From Gnetum montanum (lineage: Eukaryota; Streptophyta; Gnetopsida; Gnetales; Gnetaceae), in assembly GCA_015680685.1 (NCBI GenBank), contig MNCI01029439.1, positions 360,131 through 385,502 on the forward strand: a stretch of DNA of 25,372 nucleotides. Reading direction: 5' to 3'. Under the pieces are notes generated by a model that saw only the letters and a list, made by a program, of their open reading frames with translations, was not told the DNA's origin and made no database searches. A program made the position numbers and the translations under genes. Position 1 is the first letter of the stretch, and each line of letters starts with the position of its first letter. Positions 19,050 through 25,372 of this stretch are shown here, in pieces.

Positions 19050-19800
19050 AATTTCCAACTTTTTCTAATGAGTATCATCTTTTGTATCCTTAGAGAGTTG
19101 GTGATGAACTTGATCGAGTTCATCCATGCCTCTGACATGTGCACATGTTAGGCTTTTAGTCGGTTCCATGCATAGTGTGTTGCTCTTAGAATCAGCGATC
19201 AGACATTGGGTGCCCTTCTATTTTGTGGCTACTACATGTAGAAACCTTTGAATTTCTACTTCTGGTGCACACTGCTTACATGCAAAGATAGATGCTTGCT
19301 TTATAGCCCAAAGTTTCTACACACAATTGCACCTGCTATTGTTATATGTGATGCATGGAACTCTCTTCTTCTCGATCTTTCTGAATGCATTTTCTTTAAA
19401 TATCTCCAAGGAGAGATCTCTGATGCCTATTTTTGCATTAATGGTGCTTAGCCATGCCCTTTCCATGATGATTCCCCTTTGCAGTTCTTCACTTTGATTA
19501 CCAATAAGTCAGCAGGATAAGACCACCCACAAACAATGGTCACAATGTCTTTTACCAGTCCCAATGCAACAATGATGGATTGGTCTACCAATTCTAATCT
19601 AATGTTGCTCTTCTTAAAAGGAGGCAAGTTCCAAGCAGTGTACATCTCATGAGAAGTTATATTAACACCAGAACCTAAATTGAGAAGAAACTTGCATGGT
19701 TCATTCTTAGTAATCTGCAAGTAAATTAGAGGACTTCCAAGATCGACTAACTTCTTAGGAAGGTTTCTTGTACAGATCTAATTAGACATTGTATGAGTGA
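19050..19800 (-). pseudogene. Element C: retropepsin-like protease region
   Basis: Open part 19720-19448 (90 codons). The active-site block reads LLNLGSGVNITS, with Asn in place of the catalytic Asp (A has DSG, B has DLG), so it would be inactive. WNLPPFKKSNIRLELVDQSI, GLVKDIVTIVCGWSYPADLLVI and the frameshifted SSWKGHG (for the GRPWL block) follow. Downstream, toward 19050, the linker RGMDELDQVHHQLS matches A's RGIDALERERRQLS. This linker is where A and B jump to the pol tail, while C continues into the region before RT (KTLPARMEYVFL). Confidence 0.85.
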
Positions 19801-19979
19801 GCATTACAATATGGATCCTAGGTAGAGTTTGGTTTGAAGGAGGCCCGAAGGAATTTGATATGGAGAAAGAGGTAGAAGCAAGGTTGTCAACTGCGGATGT
19901 ATGTGAAGGCTTCGGTGGATTACAAATTTGAAAGAAAGCTCTCTTCTTTGAGCGAGCATTCAACCCCTAATCTGGTTGT

Positions 19980-22339
19980 AAATTAATAGCCATCGTAGAA
20001 TTACATTGTTGCAGTTAATGGGTAGTTCACCTTGCATAGGAGGAGCAAGTGGTAGCTATGCAACTAGAGGAGAAGTATGTGTAGGGACAAAACGAGGATA
20101 AGGATAAGAGGTGGTGTCCCTTTTTTCATGTGGCGAATCAGCTCGATAATAATCTGAAGGTTGGTAGTGAGGCTAAAAATTAGAGGCATGATTGGAGGAG
20201 TCATGTGGAGACATGGTTTTCTAAACATGGTAACCATATGAATTAGGCTACTGGTAAGGATATTGTTATTGTGGTGGTGCTAGCGCTCATGATTATGGTT
20301 ATCGCCACTATTGATACTATTCATATGATTGCAATGAAGCTCAACTTGGATAACACAGTTGTTGTTAGTGGAACTACCTAAGATTACCTTGAGGATAAGG
20401 TAATCTTTTAGATGTTTGCCTTTGTGTAAGTCATGGATGTAAGGCATACATCCTAGACTCCTGTAGATGTGACATAGTGGGGCAACATCCCTTAGGATGT
20501 GCATACTGATAGATGTTACATTCACGATCATCATCTAATTCACTATCCATAACTTCTTCAATTGCAACAACCTTTTCCTTACCTTTGTGATATGCATGTT
20601 TAGCTTCCTTGCACCTCCTATGCTCATGCTCACTACTTTGTTCTTTTGACTCTTTAGTGATTTTGGGAATAGCTTGGAATATGTTATCCAATGAGTCCCT
20701 TAACTGATCAACCTTGGATGTAAGTTCAGATTGGAATTGTTGGAGTGGTAACGCTTTCTTATGCATCCCCTCATCAAATACAAACTCATCCTTAGTATCA
20801 CAAAATCAAACCTCCCTCTTGCGAATGGAAGGATCATGGTTGTACTCTTCTGCACTTTCTCTTTTTCTTAACTTGTCCTTCTCTTTAGCTACCTACTCTA
20901 TTAATCTTTGTATCTCTCGAGCACTTAGTTCTACTAATCACCCTTGGGCATAGACAGTAAGGGTTTTCCTTGTTTTATTACAAAGCCCATCTATAAAATG
21001 GTGAAGTTGAATCAATTAAGAATAACCATGGCTAGGACATTTGTGCATCAAGGCATAATATCGGCCAATGGCAACATCCAAGGGTTCGTGTGTTCTTTGT
21101 TTCCATCCTTGGATTTGCTTTCTTAAGTTGGACACTTTGGAGAATGTTTAATACTTATCATTGAACAACTCAAGCATGGTACTTCATTGCCTAATAAATT
21201 CTAGCTCTAAGAACTAGTACTAGTTTTCTGCTTCTTTGATAAGTGTCCTGGGGGAACAACTTCTATTTCTACCACTCATTCTGTATGCGTTGCAAGGCAC
21301 ATGCATCTTGGAAAACTTGAAGATGATTTTGCGGATTAGAGTTATATCCTCCTTCAAATTGAGAAATCTTGTTTATGTCTAACCGTTTGATCCAACTATC
21401 CTTCACATGCCTTGTTGGAATTCTGACTACCTCTACGATGTTAAGCATACTTCAGGTAGCAAATAGAGGCTCATTAAGGCCTTGATCATGGTGCCTATAA
21501 TTTCCTATACTACCCCTTCATTCATGTTAATGTGCCTCTCTTGAACGTCTACATCCTTGATCTTGTTTATCTCGACGATTCCTCTGGTCATTATGGTCCT
21601 GTCAGTCATTTCATTCATTTTGATCACCTCAATCATGGTCTTACCTTCTGCGATCACAGTCAAAGCTAGAAGAAGAAGACAACGATGAAGGGGAAGAGGA
21701 AGGAGAACCAAAATCATGATAGTGTTTGCTATCACCTCTTCAATGATCGTGACCATGATCATGATCTTGCTTCTTGTTTGCATCCTTGTCTTGACTTGCC
21801 CCACTAGATCCCTCTTTGTCATTAGATCCCTTGTTACTAGAATTAAGATTGTAAATTGTGGAGTGCAAGTTCTGGTTTTGACCTCCATCACCAAAGTCAA
21901 AGAGAGGAGTTTCGTTAAATGGAAAACCAAAGAAGGTTCTCCACTAGCGTGTTGGTACAATAGGAATGGAGAATCGTTAAGCCCTTTTCCCTTTGAAAAC
22001 TCATAACACTATTCTAGCTGCTAATCTCGCAGATATTGTGCTTTGGTGGGATGGTAATCCTTGGCATCAGCATCTTTCACAATATACTTTCCATGGCAGT
22101 CTTAAAGACTAAGTTGTGCAAGCAATTAATAGAGCATTGCAGAAGCAACACGATCAAGTGGCAATACAATGTTGCCGTTCGTGTCACATCATCACAACTG
22201 TTCATTTTGGTGTATGATGAAGGTGAAGTTCGATACATACTCATCAGGATGAGTATATATAATTTGATACTATTGAGAATTTGGTAGATTAAGCTTTATT
22301 AGTCTTTGGTGGAGAATTGCTCTTGTGAGAAGAAGACAT
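19980..22339 (-). pseudogene. Element C: Gag
   Basis: Starts at ATG 22337-22339 (MSSSHKSNS), aligned with MASSHK in A. N-terminal blocks YTHPDEYVSNFTFIIHQNEQL and GNIVLPLDRV (about 22250-22140) are followed by DYHPTKAQ. A charged low-complexity part (about 21960-21505) is shifted in frame. Then come VVRIPTRHVKDSWIKRLDIN and FEGGYNSNPQNH (about 21440-21330), the capsid region, an acidic block SAEEYNHDPSIRKRE (about 20855-20810), and LPLQQFQSELTSKVDQLRDS. The zinc-knuckle remnant CNIYQYAHPKGCC (20482-20520) lacks its second Cys. A TAG at 21269-21271 stands at the same codon as A's TAG at 4660-4662. Many stops and shifts. Confidence 0.85.
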
Positions 22340-22482
22340 TTTTGTTTTGCGAAATAAAAATCACAGTGTGCATATGAATTTTTGTTATAGTAATTGTAAG
22401 ATAAGATATGACTCTAAGGTTCATCCCAATGATTTAAATACTTTTCACTAGGTCCTAGATAGTGTAGGAAATAACCAAAAGA

Positions 22483-22500
22483 TCCTTGAAAATGGTGCCA
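22483..22500 (-). other. Primer binding site of element C
   Basis: TGGCACCATTTTCAAGGA in sense, one base after the 5' LTR end. Differs from A's site at three positions. Confidence 0.82.
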
Positions 22501-22501
22501 A

Positions 22502-23335
22502 TGATGAGCGGCAAGGTACCCCTACATCCAACCATACAAATCAATAAGGTGTTAAGTGTGATCTGGTTGAATTCCATGGACCTAGAGTTATCTAGTGCAC
22601 CAACTCTTCTAAGAAGTGAAATGGGCATTGAGAACTTTCGTTGTCTTTCCAACTACACTTGTATGGTTTAAGGGTATGGTTTAAGTGTAATTGAGGTATA
22701 TGATTTTTATCATTTTATGTTTTATAGATGTAATTGCCTACAACAAGAATGGAGAGTAGAGTAACTTAAAATCTAACTTGTTTACTGCCTATCTAGCCTA
22801 ACATAAGTAACCACCCCACTTTCTTGAACACATACAACACTACTAGGCTATCAAATGTTAATAATTGCTAGGTTACCAAGTACCATATGAATGCTTGAAG
22901 TGGTTGTGCTTGTTTTCATTAATAACTAGAAATAAATTACTTAACTCAAATGCATTAAAGTAAAGAGTAAGAAAGTAAAATGCGTTAAAGAAAATATTAA
23001 TCTATTCTTAGTGCTACAAGGATTGTCAAAAGAGTTCATTTTATTTCTGTCACAGCACTGCACTTAGGTACATCAGTGCTCAAACAAAGAATCGTACACA
23101 CTTAGCCTTCTTCCACGGGCACTCAGAAAATATTCTAATTGTAGAGAGAAGAAACGGTAAGAACTTCGCTACTCTGAATGAAAACTAAATCTAAAAAAAC
23201 TATGCAAAATTGGAGCCCATGAGTGGTATTTATAGACTTGGGGTATATACCTTGATGTCATGTACGCAACGTCATAGTTGAACCCCCGACATCGCGTACA
23301 CAACATCACAACTGATGCCAAAGACATGTTCATCA
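22502..23335 (-). repeat. 5' LTR of element C (834 bp)
   Basis: Starts TGATGAGCGG and ends GTTCATCA. Carries the unoccupied form of B's target (around 22680-22690), the poly(A) signal (23040-23045) and TATA box (23227-23234). U3 shows diverged palindromic stretches such as GACATCGCGTAC. Confidence 0.92.
23227..23234 (-). promoter_or_regulatory. TATA box of C 5' LTR
   Basis: TATAAATA in sense, at the same place as in the other LTRs. It would have driven the gag-pol transcript. Confidence 0.72.
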
Positions 23336-23340
23336 CTCAT
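23336..23340. repeat. Target site duplication of element C, right copy (CTCAT)
   Basis: Directly after C's ...TTCATCA end; D's gag continues with TAAAGATTTTC. Confidence 0.9.
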
Positions 23341-24522
23341 TAAAGATTTTCAACATTATACTCCACCTTCTGATGAATTTTGGTTCCAAGAACCAATACC
23401 AATATTTGACTTCTTTGATGAGTATCCTAGGAATTAATTTTAGATTTTTCCATTTATTCTATACATTTTGCAAAGAAAAAACATTTTGAAAGGCTTGTAG
23501 ATGATATTGTAGAGCCTTGTAGCTTCCCTAGAACCTAGGAATGTTGTTCATGTCTAGTTGCTTTATTCAACATTTCCTTTGATGTCTAGTAGGAATGTAG
23601 ACTATCTTCTTGATGTTAATCATGCTATGAATAGCAAGCAAGTGTTCATCATAATTATCTTTGTTCTTATGGTCTCATTTATGACCATGCCCCATTTTGT
23701 GGTGCTTGATATGTCTCCTTTCAACTCTATGTCATATTTCTTGGTTACATTTATCATCTATTCTTTCATCCATATGATGGCCTCTCCAATCATCTCTACT
23801 AGGTCATCTGCCATTACCCAGTCTTTCTTAGTTACATTCACCTTTATCAGACCTAGATGACAATGAGGATGAGGAAGATGGAGAACTAGGAGAGTTGTGC
23901 TAGCTTACTCTCCTTTCATGATCCCTTTAGTCATCTAGACCTAACCTACTAGAAGACTTGGGCCTAGAGGTCTTTCTTGTGTTGGGTTCAATCCTTCCTT
24001 TTCCTTGGTTGCTAGCCAAGATTAACCATGAATTTATCATGTTATCTATAGTAGGTATTGAATAATTTGGTGATGATATTTATGCCATTAATAATTACTA
24101 TCCTCCTTCTCATATTATGATGTTAGTGGAATGGTAGCCTCCTTTCCCTTTGCAACTTTATGGTGTACTTTCATGAAAAAATCCTTTTGTAGTTAGGCTT
24201 TGGTAGGTTGGTAAGACCTGAACATTTCGTCAACCACTTTGTAATTACTAGTAACCACTTCTAGTCTAACTTTCATTATTGCTACCATGAGCATTGATGG
24301 AATTGAGCAGTCGCATGGTCACATAATATTTCCTTTCATGTTCCTTCATTGCAAATGATAATCTTGGTGGAGGACGAAAGTAAAATTTTGATAATATGTG
24401 TGTAAATGCGAGTAAACCATTTTAAGTTGATGGGGTGTATCATCCTTATTCTTTACTCTCATGTAGCATCTCCTTATGGAATCATCAACAAGTGAGAAAT
24501 CAATCCTATTAAAAGAAGACAT
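23336..24522 (-). pseudogene. Element D: Gag N-terminal and capsid N-terminal parts
   Basis: Continues the gag interrupted at 8527. Starts at ATG 24520-24522 (MSSF...), aligned with the Gag starts of A and C. A block equivalent to NFTFILHQD is still readable (NFTFVLHQD, about 24390-24365), as are KLIPRILIKEV (about 23450-23415) and WKNLKL just before it. At the codon where A and C have TAG, D has AAA. The middle part (about 23560-24200) has many stops and indels. A 100-codon plus-strand frame at 23558-23860 lies across it and is antisense noise. Confidence 0.78.
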
Positions 24523-24641
24523 CTTTTAACTACTTTAGTGTGCTTGAATATAATTAAATAATATTATTTTTAAATAATAAATCATTAGGGCTATAAAACC
24601 AATCCTTATAAGATTATCACTATTTAAATCACTAGGACTAG

Positions 24642-24659
24642 TCCTTGATAATAGTACCA
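24642..24659 (-). other. Primer binding site remnant of element D
   Basis: TGGTACTATTATCAAGGA in sense, ending one base from the LTR start. Five differences from A's site, each a C/T or G/A transition. Confidence 0.75.
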
Positions 24660-24660
24660 A

Positions 24661-25372
24661 TGATGAGTAGCAAAGTAGATCCTATACCCAAACATATAGA
24701 TTAGAAGCGTTTACATGTAATGTGGTCGAATTCTATGGACTAGACTAGTGTGGGTATCTATATAGCTAAGTGATTGATCACTAATCATTATCTTCCCAAT
24801 CACACTTGTATGGACTAATTTGTATAATTAAGTATGACTAAGGCATATGATGTTGATGTTAAACAACTATGTTTAAAATTTTATTAAACTATTAGAAGAT
24901 TAAAAATCTAAATTATCTAATCTAAGTGTGAAAAATAAATCTAGTCTAGCCTAAGCATTGAGCATCCATTTCCACCTTACTATACACTTCCTGAAATTAC
25001 CCTAACACTGTAAGATTACCAAGTGTTACACTATTAAGCATACAAAGTGGTACACTACTGGGATTACCAAATATTAATGTATTTATGCTTGAAGCTAGTT
25101 GTACTCATGGGGTGTAATTAAAGTGCAAGGAAATGTAAAATAATTAACTAAATCAATTCAAATTAATGGAACAAAGAAATTAAATTGCACTTAAGTAAAT
25201 CATGAAGCTAGGCCAAATGGTACAATGAAGATCAACTAATTTCAATTTTATTGCCATCATAAAAATATGTGCAAGAATATAGTTACTTAAATAAGATTTT
25301 AGATAATCAATTTTGTATGTTGCGGGGATTCAGTAACAAATTCTAACTTCTACGAAAACAAACTACAAGAAC
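24661..25372 (-). repeat. 5' LTR of element D (cut by window end)
   Basis: Starts TGATGAGTAGCAAAG. Blocks shared with A and C include GTGGTCGAATTCTATGGACTAG, TATCTTCCCAATCACAC and AAGGCATATGAT, and a poly(A) signal lies at 25247-25252. The U3 and TATA parts would lie beyond the window. Confidence 0.85.

Larger units (their letters stand above)
8528..23335 (-). mobile_element. Element C: full-length but inactive Athila-like retrotransposon (contains nested B)
   Basis: LTRs at 8528-8713 plus 13478-14142 (interrupted by B) and at 22502-23335, a primer site at 22483-22500, and 5-bp duplications CTCAT on both sides. Without B and its duplicated site it is about 10.04 kb. Sense order: gag, protease, RT, RNase H, integrase, pol tail, a 1.96-kb non-coding region, 3' LTR. 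The LTR copies differ at roughly 10-15% of sites by eye, more than those of A. All coding parts carry stops and frameshifts. Confidence 0.92.
7700..25372 (-). mobile_element. Element D: oldest, heavily decayed family member, split by C
   Basis: Its gag occurs in two pieces, 7700-8527 and 23336-24522, which join exactly when C and one CTCAT copy are removed. The joined site has the same length as the matching part of A's gag over 36 bases. A primer-site remnant (24642-24659) and a 5' LTR start (24661) complete the right end. The left end and 3' LTR are not found. It is the host of the nest and must predate C. Confidence 0.85.

Noticed and set aside
23558-23860. 100-codon plus-strand frame with hydrophobic stretches
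   Set aside because: It lies antisense across D's decayed gag, is not preserved in A or C, and has no recognisable domain.
1-25372. An integrated plant virus (pararetrovirus)
   Set aside because: Paired LTRs, target duplications and integrase are all present, with no movement-protein or coat-type frame seen. This fits an LTR retrotransposon.

Overview
The window is plant nuclear repeat DNA. It is a pile of degraded LTR retrotransposons with no recognisable host gene. The elements look like Ty3/gypsy of the Athila branch, for four reasons. The primer site next to the LTR is of the tRNA-Asp type (TGGCGCCA...). The protease carries an LADQSIxxPLGxVEDI-type flap block. The reverse transcriptase reads FxDDF-type (FMDDF) and EGIxLGH. 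The LTRs begin TGATG and end CATCA with 5-bp target duplications. This points to a flowering plant, but I cannot name the species. All members read on the minus strand, belong to one family, and are broken by stops, frameshifts or deletions.

Layout. Element A (1-6801, its left LTR cut by the window edge) has LTRs at 1-576 and 5810-6801, a primer site at 5791-5808, and a gag-protease region at 2377-5665. It has no reverse transcriptase, RNase H or integrase. About 0.9 kb of A+T-rich DNA that I cannot assign follows (6802-7700). The rest is a three-level nest. The oldest element, D, is a decayed gag split in two (7700-8527 and 23336-24522), followed by its primer site and the start of its 5' LTR (24661 to the window end). 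Element C (8528-23335, about 10.0 kb without its own insert) sits inside D's gag between two copies of CTCAT. C still shows gag, protease, reverse transcriptase, RNase H and integrase in that sense-strand order. Element B (8714-13477) sits inside C's left LTR between two copies of AAGTG. C's right LTR shows the same site unoccupied.

A and B are the most interesting part. Both lack the whole RT-RH-IN block, at what appears to be the same junction. In both, the protease reading frame runs directly into the conserved last residues of the pol polyprotein seen in C. They therefore look like members of one non-autonomous gag-protease subfamily that spread as such, presumably using enzymes from full-length relatives like C. 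That is an inference. C itself has lost catalytic residues in protease, RT and integrase.

Shared non-coding features recur at matching positions: TATAAATA and AATAAA signals in the LTRs, palindrome-rich repeats at the 5' end of U3, a stem-loop near the 3' end of the RNA, and an A/T-rich minisatellite just after the pol stop. Two sequence-quality points matter. A 62-N gap in B stands for about 379 bp by comparison with A, and a single N in A sits exactly where A lacks about 218 bp present in B.
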